Assembly: GCA_943846595.1 (NCBI GenBank)
Contig: OX044355.1
Location: 1,329,501-1,393,500, forward strand
Source of the DNA: an uncultured Polaribacter sp.
GTDB lineage: Bacteria; Bacteroidota; Bacteroidia; Flavobacteriales; Flavobacteriaceae
Direction of reading: 5' to 3'
Length of the DNA: 64,000 nucleotides
This document shows, piece after piece, positions 45,401 through 57,179 of the stretch. Below the pieces are notes generated by a model. It saw nothing but the letters and a program-made list of their open reading frames with translations, was not told where the DNA came from and made no database searches. Made by a program: the position numbers and the translations under genes. Numbering within the stretch: position 1 is the stretch's first letter; each line of letters starts with the position of its first letter.

Positions 45401-45613
45401 AAGTAAACGGTATCTGAAAATATTTCCAAAAAAGTTAATTACGAAAAAAACCATGATCAACTCAAACCACCAAGCATTATAAATTAATGCTTTAGAAGTT
45501 TGTGTGCCAAAGTCATTTTCTATAAATGTAGCAAGGCCCATTGCGGTGGCATAAAGCACGAATAAAATAGCCATTAAACGTGTTGAATACAAAAAACTGA
45601 TTATTTTTTTCAT
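42464..45613 (-). CDS. Fused cytochrome c biogenesis protein CcsB-CcsA (ResB-ResC)
   Basis: System II cytochrome c synthase as one 1049-aa polypeptide. The N-terminal ResB part (about 1-480) has membrane helices at about 10-30, 46-63 and 78-95 and a long extracytoplasmic domain with a closing helix near 435. A linker and second periplasmic part (about 500-760) follows a hydrophobic stretch (MAVIAFLLFVNVSNAQ). The C-terminal CcsA part has several helices and the haem-handling WWD motif WGRYWGWDPKETWAL near residue 965, plus conserved His in LAFAHQNW and LLVHVSIIVASYGPF. It moves haem out and attaches it to apocytochromes. Fusion of the two subunits is known in Bacteroidota and epsilon-proteobacteria. 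Confidence 0.93.
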   Translation of the reverse strand: MKKIISFLYSTRLMAILFVLYATAMGLATFIENDFGTQTSKALIYNAWWFELIMVFFVINFFGNIFRYRLLRKEKWPVLLFHVSFLLILIGAGITRYVGYEGVMPIDEGETTNSFLSETTYLNVVIDDNKDQAPKIHKKMLLSAWGKNNFEFDTSFGRNSNEQQEINFKLVDYIPWAEKKLVLDENGEEHLFFVESSEGTRHEHYIKKGTIQNIHGILVGFNAPSQNASVNFFKENGNLKMVTKESGDWFRMADQKRGLVVKDSVQNFQYLTLHNVAGLQFVIPKPAEKGTLQMVRGPKDDTKLDVVIFDITTNNVTERVTLTGGQYNTQGAKEVTVANLNFRMLYGSKFLETPFKIKLNDFQLEKYPGSENAASFASEVTVIDPNETFDYRIFMNNILDYKGYKFFQASYDLSGEVEQTRLSVNHDFWGTFVTYLGYSMLYFGMISIFFAKHTRFDDLKKSLKKLQRKKSTMAVIAFLLFVNVSNAQQSINQQQRRITDQQIDSILKANLVAESHAESFNKLIIQDAGGRMKPAHTFASELVRKVSQTNNFNGMKPSQVLMSIIENRLLWFEVPFIYLEKGNTQIRDILGLEEKAKYARLSDFYDAKGNSKIDRYIQEAQKKNIQNKFEKDVIKIGRRLWLFNSALMGSVLKIYPIPGDENNKWVSQPEASRVNFKTLDSIFVRQSLPAYVQVLQEAKKTQDYTFANKILSRIKSFQKEKGSAVYPSENKIELEILYNNYQPFLTLSKLYGVLSLFLIIFVILQIFYTKKWINLLVNVLLGVAAALFLLHTLGLISRWFISGNAPWSNAYESIIYVAWAVMLFGLTMGRKSSLALTAATFLTAITLAFAHQNWLDPEIANLMPVLNSWWLLVHVSIIVASYGPFSLSMILGIFALFLMVFTTKKNRKRMDINIKELTVINEMAMTVGLVMLTIGNFLGGMWANESWGRYWGWDPKETWALISIMLYAFVLHMRLIPGLRGRLAFNFAAAFVYLSIMMTYFGVNFYLSGLHSYASGDKQVTPREAYIYIGFLLILFAFAAFKYKKYYKK

Positions 45614-45732
45614 CTGAAATGATGCTTTTTTTAATTCTACAAATTTAGGGATAAAACGATTAAAAAGAGTACAACTATTCTTGTTTTTTAGTATTTAGAA
45701 TTGTTAAAAATGAGCCTGTTTTTTTGGGACTT

Positions 45733-47586
45733 TTATCTTTCGATAAAATCTTGATAAGCATCCTGTGTAATTGCTTTCCCTAAAGAATCTAGCGTAAGAA
45801 ATGAAGTTCCTTTTTGAAGGATGGGTTTGTTGCTTACAAAGTCATAGGCGAAAACCCCATTTTTATCCAAAGTCCCAAATCCGTTGTTAAATATATAGTG
45901 AGCATACTGACTTTCATCGCTGTTGAAAATATGCTTACTCCATTTAAAATCAGTATTATCAATATTCAAAAGGTCTAAAAGCGTATATGAGAAATCTACT
46001 TGTGATGCAATGGTATTGATTTGAACATTCTTTTTTTGCAATGCACCTCCAAGCCATAGCATTGGTATCTTAAACTTTTTGGGAGAATTAAAGACGCCCT
46101 CGTGTTTTGGAGAACGATGTCCATGATCTGCCATAATCACGATGAGTGTATGGTCCCACCAAGCTTGTTTTTTTGCGTTTTCAATAAACTTACCAATCGT
46201 TTTATCTGTGTAGGCATGCGAGCTTCGAAATCTGTTCTCTTCAGTATCTTTGCCAAATTTATAGGTATCTGGAAACTCAAAAGGCTCATGGCTGGTCAAT
46301 GTCAAAGCAATTTTAAAAAAGGGAGCGGTTTGTGTTTGGTTGAGGTCCGCTGCAAATTTTTCCATAAAAACATGGTCATGGGCACCCCATTTTGAATTCC
46401 AATCTTTTTTATCAAATGAACTGCCATCTATAAATTCAGTGACTCCAGCATTTCTTAAATAGGTGTTCATATTTCCGAAATTCAAGTCACCACCATAATA
46501 AAAAGAGGTGTCATAACCCGCAGCAATCATGCTTTTGGTAAGCATGGGTAAGCTGCTGTTTTTATTTGGAATCTTAATGATACTTTTATTGGTTTGCGGA
46601 TAGTAGCCACTTAAAATTGCAATCAAACCCTTGTCAGTTCTGTCACCATTCGCATAAAAATTGGTAAACAAAATTCCTTCTTTGGATAATCTATTTAAGT
46701 TTGCTGTTACATCGGGTTCTCCGCCAATGGAACCTACCAGTTTGGCCGTTAAACTTTCCCAAATAATTAAAATAACATTTGGTTTTTTGATCTTTAAAAT
46801 GGAGTCATTACTACTTTTAAATAATTTTTTTTGTCTTGAATTTATAATTTGGTTGGCTATAGAAGTGTCAAATTTTTTATAGGGGTTTTTTGTAGAAACT
46901 TCACTCGAAATAGCATGTGTGAAGTTCCACATAAAATTAACGGCTGCATGATTTCCAAACATATTGTTTGAAAAATACACATTACTTTGGTTAATTGGGA
47001 TGGTTTGAAGCCCTCCTCTAATTGGAAGAAGTAATGCAGCGATTAGGATGAAAAGAAATGGGATTGCGAGATAATTACCTGTAGACAATTTTTTAATTTC
47101 TTTATTGATTCGTTTTTTAAATAATTGGATGAAACTCAAGGAAAATAACAGCCAAATGAATGTTCCAGAAATGATTTGAAATTTAGATGCTGTGGCCCAC
47201 ATGATTTCTGGAGTATTTATGTAGTTGAGCAATGTATTGTCGATTCGTATTCCCCAAGATTGATATAGCGAGGCATCAATAACCATGAACAAATTGATGA
47301 GGATAATGGCTGAATAGGTGAAAAATTTGATTAAAAATGAGATCACTTTCTTAGGGATAAAAAGCGACATTAAAATAAAGAAAAAAGGAAGTACAGACAG
47401 ATAGCCGGTAAAAGAAGCATCCAATCTAAACCCATAAGCAAATGTTTTTAAAACTTCATAAAATCCCAGTTGATAACTATCATTATAATGAAAGAGCAAG
47501 AAAAAGATGCGCGCAAAGAAAAAGAAGACAATCCATAAAAAGTAATACTGAAAAAAAAATTGAATTCTATGTTTAAAAGCGTTCAT
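45733..47586 (-). CDS. LtaS-like sulfatase/phosphoglycerol transferase family membrane enzyme
   Basis: Protein of 617 aa with five N-terminal transmembrane helices (about 10-195) and a C-terminal alkaline-phosphatase-fold domain. The catalytic nucleophile is Thr317 in NGDRTDKGLIAILSGYYP; the first metal residue is Glu in LIIWESLTAK, and ADHGHRSPKH carries the later Asp and His ligands. A Thr instead of Cys/Ser points to phosphoglycerol or phosphoethanolamine transfer as in LtaS, OpgB and EptA-type enzymes rather than sulfatase action. In a Gram-negative cell, decoration of a periplasmic glycan or lipid is likely. It lies 22 bases downstream of tsaD, so it is likely co-transcribed. Confidence 0.85.
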   Translation of the reverse strand: MNAFKHRIQFFFQYYFLWIVFFFFARIFFLLFHYNDSYQLGFYEVLKTFAYGFRLDASFTGYLSVLPFFFILMSLFIPKKVISFLIKFFTYSAIILINLFMVIDASLYQSWGIRIDNTLLNYINTPEIMWATASKFQIISGTFIWLLFSLSFIQLFKKRINKEIKKLSTGNYLAIPFLFILIAALLLPIRGGLQTIPINQSNVYFSNNMFGNHAAVNFMWNFTHAISSEVSTKNPYKKFDTSIANQIINSRQKKLFKSSNDSILKIKKPNVILIIWESLTAKLVGSIGGEPDVTANLNRLSKEGILFTNFYANGDRTDKGLIAILSGYYPQTNKSIIKIPNKNSSLPMLTKSMIAAGYDTSFYYGGDLNFGNMNTYLRNAGVTEFIDGSSFDKKDWNSKWGAHDHVFMEKFAADLNQTQTAPFFKIALTLTSHEPFEFPDTYKFGKDTEENRFRSSHAYTDKTIGKFIENAKKQAWWDHTLIVIMADHGHRSPKHEGVFNSPKKFKIPMLWLGGALQKKNVQINTIASQVDFSYTLLDLLNIDNTDFKWSKHIFNSDESQYAHYIFNNGFGTLDKNGVFAYDFVSNKPILQKGTSFLTLDSLGKAITQDAYQDFIER

Positions 47587-47607
47587 ATATATTAGGGTTC
47601 AAAAAAA

Positions 47608-48630
47608 TTATTCAGTTACCTTTAAGCGTGCTTTCGCACTGATATTTTCGTCTGCATACTCTTTATTTAAATACTTAAGATAGCCTGTAATAGCAATCAT
47701 TGCTGCATTGTCTGTGGTATATTCAAATTTAGGAATGTAAGTCGTCCAGCCAAAATGTTTGTCTGCTGTTGACAACATTTTTCTAATTTCTGAGTTGGCA
47801 GATACGCCACCCGCAATAGCGATGTGTTGGATACCGGTGTATTTGACTGCATTTTTAAGTTTATCCATTAATATTTCAACAATTGTATGTTGAATGGATG
47901 CACAAATATCATTTAAGTTCTCTGCGATAAAATTGGGATTGATTCTTTGCTGTTTTTGAATAAAATAAAGAATTCCAGTTTTTAAACCACTAAAACTAAA
48001 ATCCATGTCACTAACTTTTGGTTTGGTAAACGGATAGGCTTTCTGATTCCCTAGTTGTGCATATTTGTCTATATAGGGGCCACCAGGATAAGGAAGTCCC
48101 AATATTTTTGCAGATTTATCAAAGGCTTCTCCAACGGCATCATCTATGGTTTCTCCTAATATTTCCATATTAAAATGGTCTGTAACTTTTACAATTTGAG
48201 TATGTCCACCACTAATGGTTAGGCAAATAAAAGGAAACGGTGGAATACGACTTCCTTCTTCCACTATAAAATGGGCTAAAATATGCGCTTGCATATGGTT
48301 TACATCAATCAATGGAACGTTAAGGCCTAGTGCCAAGGATTTTGCAAAAGAAGTCCCAACCAATAATGAACCCATTAAACCAGGACCTTTTGTAAAGGCT
48401 ACGGCTGATAAATCTTCCTTTTTAATTCCTGCTTTTTCGATTGCTTGTTGAACAACGGGTACAATATTTTGTTGATGGGCTCTTGAAGCCAATTCTGGAA
48501 CAACTCCACCGTATTTTGAATGTACTTCTTGATTTGCAACAACATTACTCAATACTTTTCCGTTACAAATAACAGCAGCACTTGTGTCGTCACAAGAAGA
48601 TTCAATCCCTAAAATATAGTCGTTTTGCAT
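47608..48630 (-). CDS. tsaD: tRNA threonylcarbamoyladenosine synthase subunit TsaD
   Basis: Transfers the threonylcarbamoyl group to A37 of ANN-decoding tRNAs, with TsaB and TsaE. 340 aa. The metal motif HMQAH is at residues 112-116, with LGIESSCDDTSAA at the N-terminus, FTKGPGLMGSLLVG, LTISGGHTQIV, and the third metal residue in TTDNAAMIAI. Divergent from tamB across a 119-base gap. It is a housekeeping gene and complete. Confidence 0.96.
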   Translation of the reverse strand: MQNDYILGIESSCDDTSAAVICNGKVLSNVVANQEVHSKYGGVVPELASRAHQQNIVPVVQQAIEKAGIKKEDLSAVAFTKGPGLMGSLLVGTSFAKSLALGLNVPLIDVNHMQAHILAHFIVEEGSRIPPFPFICLTISGGHTQIVKVTDHFNMEILGETIDDAVGEAFDKSAKILGLPYPGGPYIDKYAQLGNQKAYPFTKPKVSDMDFSFSGLKTGILYFIQKQQRINPNFIAENLNDICASIQHTIVEILMDKLKNAVKYTGIQHIAIAGGVSANSEIRKMLSTADKHFGWTTYIPKFEYTTDNAAMIAITGYLKYLNKEYADENISAKARLKVTE

Positions 48631-48713
48631 TAAATAGTACTTTTAAGTTACAAAATTAACGATAATTTTTTATGATGTAACCGTTTTTTAAGAATAGAAA
48701 TTTAATAGTTTGT

Positions 48714-48721
48714 TATATTTG
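48714..48721 (+). promoter_or_regulatory. Candidate -7 box (TATATTTG) for tamB
   Basis: Full match to TAnnTTTG, 28 bases before the TTG start used for tamB. A second match, TATTTTTG at 48745-48752, overlaps the start codon itself. No -33 box at standard spacing was found for the first. Confidence 0.3.
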
Positions 48722-48749
48722 GGCGTTCTTTGTATAACTGGCAATATTT

Positions 48750-51700
48750 TTGATAAGATTTGCTAAAAACGCCAATAATTTAATAATAGAACCTATCAAA
48801 AAATATCAGAAAATACTATTAAAGCTGTTAAAGTACATTGTACTTTTTCTTTTGTTGATAATAATTTTATTATCAACTTCTTATGTGCAGACAAAACTAG
48901 CAAAATACGCAACGATTGCGATAAATGAAGATTTTGGAACCGATTTGTTGATTCAAAAAGTAGATTTATCTTTTTTGGGAACTGTGCAATTAAAAGGTAT
49001 CGAAATCCGAGATCATCATAAAGATACCTTAATTTTTGTCAATAAACTCTCTACATCATTGCTGAACGCAAAAAAAATATTGGATCGAGAGGTAAAGCTG
49101 AAAAGTATTTCGATAGAGGATGCCCATTTTCATATGAAAACATATAAAGATGAGCAAGATGATAATTTAACCGTTTTTATCGACAGTTTTGATACAGATA
49201 TTCCCAAAGATTCTTTGCGAAAACGCTTTATTTTAGAAACATCCAATATCTATTTTAGCAATTTAAATTATAAGTTGACAAATGAGAATGATCAAAAACC
49301 TTTAAAATATAAGGCCATAAAAATTGGGGGTAATTTGCAAGATTTTTCGATTATTGGTCCCGATGTAAAAGCGAATATCAGAGGATTGTATTTCACAGAA
49401 TCTAACGGTTTAAATGTAACGAATCTTACAACAAACTTTTTGTATTCATTGAGCGCAATGCACTTCAGGGAGACAACCTTACAAACTCGAAATTCTAAAA
49501 TTGTGGGAAATATTTTTTTCACTTATGATAGAGCAGATTTAAAAGACTTTAATAACAAGGTGGAAATTAAAGCAAATTTCAAAAAAAGCACTTTTTCTGT
49601 TCATGATTTTAAGAAGTTGTATTCGGAAATTAGTGGAAATGATGTTTTAAATTTTAGTGGAAATCTCTCAGGAAAACTCAATGATTTAAATATTCAAAAT
49701 TTACAACTAGAGTCTAAAAAAGGTATAAAAGTATCTGGAGATTTTACGATTCTAAATTCAATCAATACCGACAAACCCTTTCTTTTTAAAGGTGATTTAG
49801 AGCATGTTTCAGCAACCTTTTTAGAACTAAAAAGACTACTCCCAAATATTTTTGGAAATATGCTACCTCCAGAACTATCTCGTTTAGGGAGGTTTGATGT
49901 AAATGGATTGGTTCGGGTTACTTCAGAGGAAGTAAGTGCAAACGTTAATTTGAATTCTGAAATTGGAGCCATGCAATCTGATTTTAAAATTGAAAATAGG
50001 AGCAATCAGGATTTTGCTACTTACAAAGGCGATGTTGCTTTTAGTGATTTTGATCTTGGAGTGTTTATAGACAACCCTATGTTAGGAAGATTTACTTTAG
50101 CAGGAAATGTGAATGGACGTGGGTTTCAATCTGCATCATTAAACACTTCTTTTGTTGGTACCGTTGCCGCATTCGAATTTAAAAATTATACCTATTCCAA
50201 TATGGAAGTAGATGGTGTATATCAAAAGAATAAGTTCAACGGAAACTTGTTGATAGACGATGACAACTTTAAGATGAATTTTAAAGGCTCAGCAGATCTT
50301 TCTTCATCAATGCATAAATTTGATTTTGACGCAACGATAGCTTCTTTAAATTTAAAAGAAACGAATTTGTTTACAAGAGATTCCATTGCAATTTTAAAAG
50401 GAAAAATAACCTCAGATGTTGCTGGAAATACCTTTAATGATATTCTTGGAAACGCTAGCTTTAAGGATGTTTATTATACGAATCATGAGAAAGAATTTCA
50501 CTTTGAAGAGTTTCGTGTTTCTTCTTCGTTGAAAGAAGATGTAAAGCGAATTGAAATAACCTCTAAAGATATCGCAAATGGGTTCTTATCGGGTAATTTT
50601 GCTTTTTCAGAATTGTTGCCCGTTGCCCAAAACGCATTGGGAAGTATTTATACAAATTACAAACCCTATAAGGTCGCTAAAAATCAGTTTTTAGATTTTA
50701 ATTTTACGGTATATAACCAAATTGTAAATGTGTTTTTCCCAGAAATCTATATTCATGATAATACAAAGGTCAAAGGAAAAATAGTTTCTAATAAAAGCCT
50801 ATTAAAATTAAACATCACTTCACCGAGAATCCAAGTTTATGGCAACGAAATTAAAGATGTCAAACTACTTACGGACAATCAGAATCCGCTATTTAATACC
50901 AGTTTAACAGCTTCTGAACTGAACACAAAGTATTATAAGCTCTCCAAGTTGAATTTTTTAAATAGAACCGATAATGATACCTTGTATTTTAAATCTGTTT
51001 TTGAAGGCGGAAATCTGAATGATGAAGAATTCAATTTAGATTTTTATTATACCATCAATCCAAAAGGGAAATCGGTTGTAGCTTTTCAAGAATCCTCCTT
51101 TAATTTTAGAGAAAACGTATGGAAAATTAACCCTAATAGTCAATATCCAGATAAAATAACATTTGATTTAAACACAAGTGAGTTCAATTTCAGTCAATTT
51201 GAAATCACCTCAAAGGAGCAAAAAATTGAATTTGCTGGAAGTCTAAAAGGGGAAAATGAAAAAGCCTTATTAGCAGATTTTACAAAAGTAGATTTAGAAA
51301 GTTTCTTGCCTGACATTGATAGTTTGGCTTTGAAAGGTGTTTTTTCTGGGAATTTAGATTTTGTTCAAAAAGAAGGTGTTTACAAGCCAGAGGCAATTGT
51401 TTTAATAAAAGATTTTGAAATCAATGATTTTAAACAGGGTGATTTGTCTTTAAATATTGTTGGCGACAATTCCTATGAAAAATACAATGTGGCAGTTTCT
51501 CTTAAAAATGAAAAAGTAAAAAGCATTGCTGCAAGTGGGGTTTTAGATTTTTCGAGTAAAAAACCACTTATTGATTTGAATGTATTCTTAGAAGACTTTA
51601 GTTTAAATGCTTTTAGTCCTCTGGGAAAAGATGTTTTGTCAGCAATAAGAGGGAAAGCAAGTGGAGAATTTCAATTGTCTGGTTTTGTTGGAAACCCAGA

Positions 51701-53240
51701 AATGCAAGGAGTTTTAAGATTGAAAAATGCTGGAATGCTATTTCCATATTTAAATGTAGATTATAACTTTGATGGAGAATCTCTTATTAAATTAGATGGG
51801 CAATCCTTCCTTTTAGAGAACATTAATTTATTGGATGTCAAACACCAAACCAGCGGGATGTTGCAAGGGCAAATTACACATCAAAATTTTAATCAATGGT
51901 TTTTAAATTTACAAATTGACACTAACAATTTATTGGTTTTAGATACTGAAGATAATGAAGAAGCTCAGTACTTTGGCACTGGGTTTTTAAAAGGCACAGC
52001 AACGATCAGTGGTTTAACTGACCAATTAACAATAGATGTTAATGGAAGTACGCAGCCTGGAACTGTTTTTGTTGTTCCTTTAAAAGACATTGAAACGGTA
52101 AATAGTTATAAGCTAATTCATTTTAAATCAGACACATTAAAAGTGGCAGATAGGCAAAAGGAATTAGCGAAAGATGCATTAAAGGGACTTTCTTTAAATA
52201 TAAATTTAGAGGTAACCAAAGCGGCAAAAATGCAAGTTGTTATTGATGAGGTTTATGGGAGTCAGTTAACAGGGTTTGGTTCTGGGGCGATTGATATTCA
52301 AATCAACACCCGTGGAAAGTTTAACATCTTTGGAGATTATACCATTGATAATGGAGTTTATGATTTTAAATATGGAGGCTTAGTCAATAGGCCTTTTGTC
52401 ATACAAAAAGGAGGCACTGTTTCTTGGAACGGGAATCCTTATGAAGCCAACTTAAATGTTGCAGCCGTTTATAAAGCGAGAGCAAACCCATCTATACTTT
52501 TACAAAACTTCAATTCAAGTAGAAATATTGAGGTAGATCTAGTGACTAAAATAACGGGTGGTTTGTTTAGTTCCAAACAAGAACTGGATATCGAGTTAGC
52601 AAATGTAGACCCCTCTATTGCAACAGAATTAGAATTTATTTTGAATGATAATAATGTCAATGAAAAAACGACACAATTTATTTCTTTATTAACTTTAGGG
52701 AGTTTTGTAAATCCTGATAAAATAAATTTTGATAGCACGTCAGCCATTACAACTACAGCTTCCAACGCAATAACAGCTGCTTTTTCGAATTTAATGAACA
52801 GTCCGGATAGTAAGTTTACGTTTGGTGTTGATTATGTTCAGGGGATCGATAATAGCGATACAGATCGGCTGGATGTAGACAACCAAGTAGATGTTTCTGT
52901 AAGTACAAACTTGAATGATAGAATTATTATTAATGGAAAAGTTGGGGTGCCTGTTGGAGCCAAAACACAATCCAGTGTAATAGGTGAAGTAAAAGTTGAA
53001 GTCTTGTTAAACAAAGAAGGTAATTTTAGAGGTGTCATTTTTAATCGACAAAATGAAATTCAATATTCAGCAGAAGAGGAGGGGTATACGCAAGGAGTCG
53101 GACTTTCTTACCAAGTTAATTTTAATACGTTCTCTGAATTTCTCGATAAAATAGGAATTCAAAAATCTAAAAAAATACCCAAAAAAGGGATTAAGAATAG
53201 TAGAGTACTTTCTAAAAACAAGCAATTAATTAACTTTTGA
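48750..53240 (+). CDS. tamB: Translocation and assembly module protein TamB
   Basis: Large inner-membrane-anchored AsmA/TamB-type protein (1496 aa) that spans the periplasm and is proposed to move phospholipids or assist outer-membrane protein assembly. There is one N-terminal transmembrane helix (about 25-45, ILLKLLKYIVLFLLLIIILLSTSY), then a long stretch of repeated beta-strands, and the C-terminal DUF490 domain with GTVFVVPLKDIE, GEYTIDN-like FGDYTIDNGVYDFKYGGLVNRPFVIQKGGTVSWNG and the closing LTLGSF and IGEVKVEVLLNKEGNF segments. No ATG occurs near the start; TTG at 48750 is the best available. The tamA partner is not in this window. Confidence 0.92.
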   Translation: MIRFAKNANNLIIEPIKKYQKILLKLLKYIVLFLLLIIILLSTSYVQTKLAKYATIAINEDFGTDLLIQKVDLSFLGTVQLKGIEIRDHHKDTLIFVNKLSTSLLNAKKILDREVKLKSISIEDAHFHMKTYKDEQDDNLTVFIDSFDTDIPKDSLRKRFILETSNIYFSNLNYKLTNENDQKPLKYKAIKIGGNLQDFSIIGPDVKANIRGLYFTESNGLNVTNLTTNFLYSLSAMHFRETTLQTRNSKIVGNIFFTYDRADLKDFNNKVEIKANFKKSTFSVHDFKKLYSEISGNDVLNFSGNLSGKLNDLNIQNLQLESKKGIKVSGDFTILNSINTDKPFLFKGDLEHVSATFLELKRLLPNIFGNMLPPELSRLGRFDVNGLVRVTSEEVSANVNLNSEIGAMQSDFKIENRSNQDFATYKGDVAFSDFDLGVFIDNPMLGRFTLAGNVNGRGFQSASLNTSFVGTVAAFEFKNYTYSNMEVDGVYQKNKFNGNLLIDDDNFKMNFKGSADLSSSMHKFDFDATIASLNLKETNLFTRDSIAILKGKITSDVAGNTFNDILGNASFKDVYYTNHEKEFHFEEFRVSSSLKEDVKRIEITSKDIANGFLSGNFAFSELLPVAQNALGSIYTNYKPYKVAKNQFLDFNFTVYNQIVNVFFPEIYIHDNTKVKGKIVSNKSLLKLNITSPRIQVYGNEIKDVKLLTDNQNPLFNTSLTASELNTKYYKLSKLNFLNRTDNDTLYFKSVFEGGNLNDEEFNLDFYYTINPKGKSVVAFQESSFNFRENVWKINPNSQYPDKITFDLNTSEFNFSQFEITSKEQKIEFAGSLKGENEKALLADFTKVDLESFLPDIDSLALKGVFSGNLDFVQKEGVYKPEAIVLIKDFEINDFKQGDLSLNIVGDNSYEKYNVAVSLKNEKVKSIAASGVLDFSSKKPLIDLNVFLEDFSLNAFSPLGKDVLSAIRGKASGEFQLSGFVGNPEMQGVLRLKNAGMLFPYLNVDYNFDGESLIKLDGQSFLLENINLLDVKHQTSGMLQGQITHQNFNQWFLNLQIDTNNLLVLDTEDNEEAQYFGTGFLKGTATISGLTDQLTIDVNGSTQPGTVFVVPLKDIETVNSYKLIHFKSDTLKVADRQKELAKDALKGLSLNINLEVTKAAKMQVVIDEVYGSQLTGFGSGAIDIQINTRGKFNIFGDYTIDNGVYDFKYGGLVNRPFVIQKGGTVSWNGNPYEANLNVAAVYKARANPSILLQNFNSSRNIEVDLVTKITGGLFSSKQELDIELANVDPSIATELEFILNDNNVNEKTTQFISLLTLGSFVNPDKINFDSTSAITTTASNAITAAFSNLMNSPDSKFTFGVDYVQGIDNSDTDRLDVDNQVDVSVSTNLNDRIIINGKVGVPVGAKTQSSVIGEVKVEVLLNKEGNFRGVIFNRQNEIQYSAEEEGYTQGVGLSYQVNFNTFSEFLDKIGIQKSKKIPKKGIKNSRVLSKNKQLINF

Positions 53241-53252
53241 TTCCACCTAAAT

Positions 53253-54980
53253 TTAAGCAATTCTCTTCCAGATTTTTATCAGAATAAAAGTACAAATGAT
53301 CGAGAGAATTGAGAGGGCAACCCCAATCAATGTTTCTCCATAAATCCAATTTCCTGTTGCAAACAAAAAGCTGTAAACCCCAATAATACCAGTAAAGAAA
53401 GCAACTATTTTAAATCCAATATTCTTACATTTATCTTCACCGTCAAAAATTAATTTTTCAAATGAATCTAGTGTTTCTTTAGTCGAAGGTTTTGTAAGTA
53501 ATGTAACTGAAACCCATCCAATAGTTGTAATGATAACACCGATTATTAATTGCCAATATCCTGCAATTTCAATCCATGGAACTTCTTGTTTTCCGTTGAT
53601 AAAAAAGAAAAGAGCCACCATAAATGAAATCGCCATTGCTGCAATTTCACTAAACGGATTGATTCGATTCCAAAACCATCTTAGAATAAACAGCAAACCA
53701 GTTCCTGCACCAATTTGTAGCAACAAATCAAAAACATCTTTGGCAGACTGCAGGTAAAAAGAAAAAGTAGCCGCACAAATCATTAAGAGTACTGTAGTAA
53801 GTTTCCCCACAATTACTTTTTGTTTTTCTGAAGCTTCTTTGTTTATAAAACGTGCGTATAAATCATTTACAACATAGGAGCTTCCCCAATTTAATTGAGT
53901 AGAAATGGTACTCATAAATGCAGCAATTAAAGAGGTTAAAACAATACCAATTAATCCTGCAGGTAAGTAGGTCATCATTGCTGAATAGGCTACATCATGT
54001 CCTTGCATCTCTGGAGGTAAATTTGGAAAAGCAGCATTGACATCAGTCAATGTTGGAAAAATTACTAAAGAGGCCAATCCGACCAAAATCCATGGCCAAG
54101 GACGTACCGCATAATGTGCAAAGTTGAAAAATAGTGTTGCCCACGTTGCGTTTTTTTCATCTTTTGCAGCAAGCATTCTCTGGGCAATATAGCCACCACC
54201 TCCAGGTTCTGCTCCAGGATACCAAGTGCTCCACCATTGAACTGCTAAGGGGATGATAAATAAGGTAACCAAAGCCTCTGTATCTGAAAAATCAGGCAAC
54301 ATGTTTAATTGACCGCTAACATTTTCATGCGATAATAAGTTTGTCAATCCGCCAATTTCTGGTAAATCTAAGATGTATATGGTTGCCCAAATAGAGCCAA
54401 TCATAGCGATTATAAATTGTACAAAATCGGTAATAAGCACTCCTTTTAAGCCACCTAAAGAAGCGTATATGACCACAATTACTGAAGAATAGATAAGCAT
54501 TTCTCCTTGGTCGATGCCCAATAATATGTTTGCAATTTTTGCGCCTGCCAAACAAACCCCTGCCATGGTTACTACATTGAAAATGATGCCCAAGTAGATG
54601 GCTCTAAATCCTCTAAGGAAGCCAGCCATTTTTCCAGAATATCGAATTTCATAAAATTCTAGATCTGTTGTAATCCCAGATTTTCGCCATAATTTTGAAT
54701 AGAAAAAAACAGTCAACATTCCAGTGAGTAAAAATGCCCACCAAACCCAGTTACCAGAAACGCCTTCTTTCCGAACTAATTCGGTAACCAAACCTGGAGT
54801 GTCAGCGGCAAACGTCGTAGCCACCATAGAAACACCCAATAACCACCAAGGCATATTTCTACCAGATAAAAAATACTCAGAAGTGTTTTTTCCTGCTTTT
54901 TTAGAGACCCAAAGCCCAATAAAAAGAGAGAGCATAAAAAAACCTATAATAATACCATAATCAAGATTCGACAGATTCAT
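53253..54980 (-). CDS. Sodium:solute symporter family transporter
   Basis: Membrane protein of 575 aa with about 13-14 helices. SSS-family marks are the N-terminal YGIIIGFFMLSLFIGLWVSKKAGKNTSEYFLSGRNMPWWLLGVSMVATTFAADTP region, YASLGGLKGVLITDFVQF and the sodium-site segment TSLIAAFMSTISTQLNWGSSYVVNDLYARF. It imports an unidentified solute with Na+. It converges with tamB (12-base gap, no terminator hairpin seen) and diverges from pfkA. No neighbour reveals the substrate; sugars or nucleosides are plausible. Confidence 0.9.
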   Translation of the reverse strand: MNLSNLDYGIIIGFFMLSLFIGLWVSKKAGKNTSEYFLSGRNMPWWLLGVSMVATTFAADTPGLVTELVRKEGVSGNWVWWAFLLTGMLTVFFYSKLWRKSGITTDLEFYEIRYSGKMAGFLRGFRAIYLGIIFNVVTMAGVCLAGAKIANILLGIDQGEMLIYSSVIVVIYASLGGLKGVLITDFVQFIIAMIGSIWATIYILDLPEIGGLTNLLSHENVSGQLNMLPDFSDTEALVTLFIIPLAVQWWSTWYPGAEPGGGGYIAQRMLAAKDEKNATWATLFFNFAHYAVRPWPWILVGLASLVIFPTLTDVNAAFPNLPPEMQGHDVAYSAMMTYLPAGLIGIVLTSLIAAFMSTISTQLNWGSSYVVNDLYARFINKEASEKQKVIVGKLTTVLLMICAATFSFYLQSAKDVFDLLLQIGAGTGLLFILRWFWNRINPFSEIAAMAISFMVALFFFINGKQEVPWIEIAGYWQLIIGVIITTIGWVSVTLLTKPSTKETLDSFEKLIFDGEDKCKNIGFKIVAFFTGIIGVYSFLFATGNWIYGETLIGVALSILSIICTFILIKIWKRIA

Positions 54981-55157
54981 TCGTATATTCGTTTTTAAAA
55001 GACGAAAATAGGCAATCCTTTTTAATAGACTACCTTCAAGAAAAAAAACATAAAAATCAGAGGAATAATTATTAAAAAACAGTCGCTAAAGTCGAAAACG
55101 ATTTCGTCATTTTATTCTTTAGAATCCCTTAAATTAAGTACTTTTACACAAAATAAT

Positions 55158-57160
<2,003 letters not shown>

Positions 57161-57179
57161 TTGAAACAAAAAGTATTAA

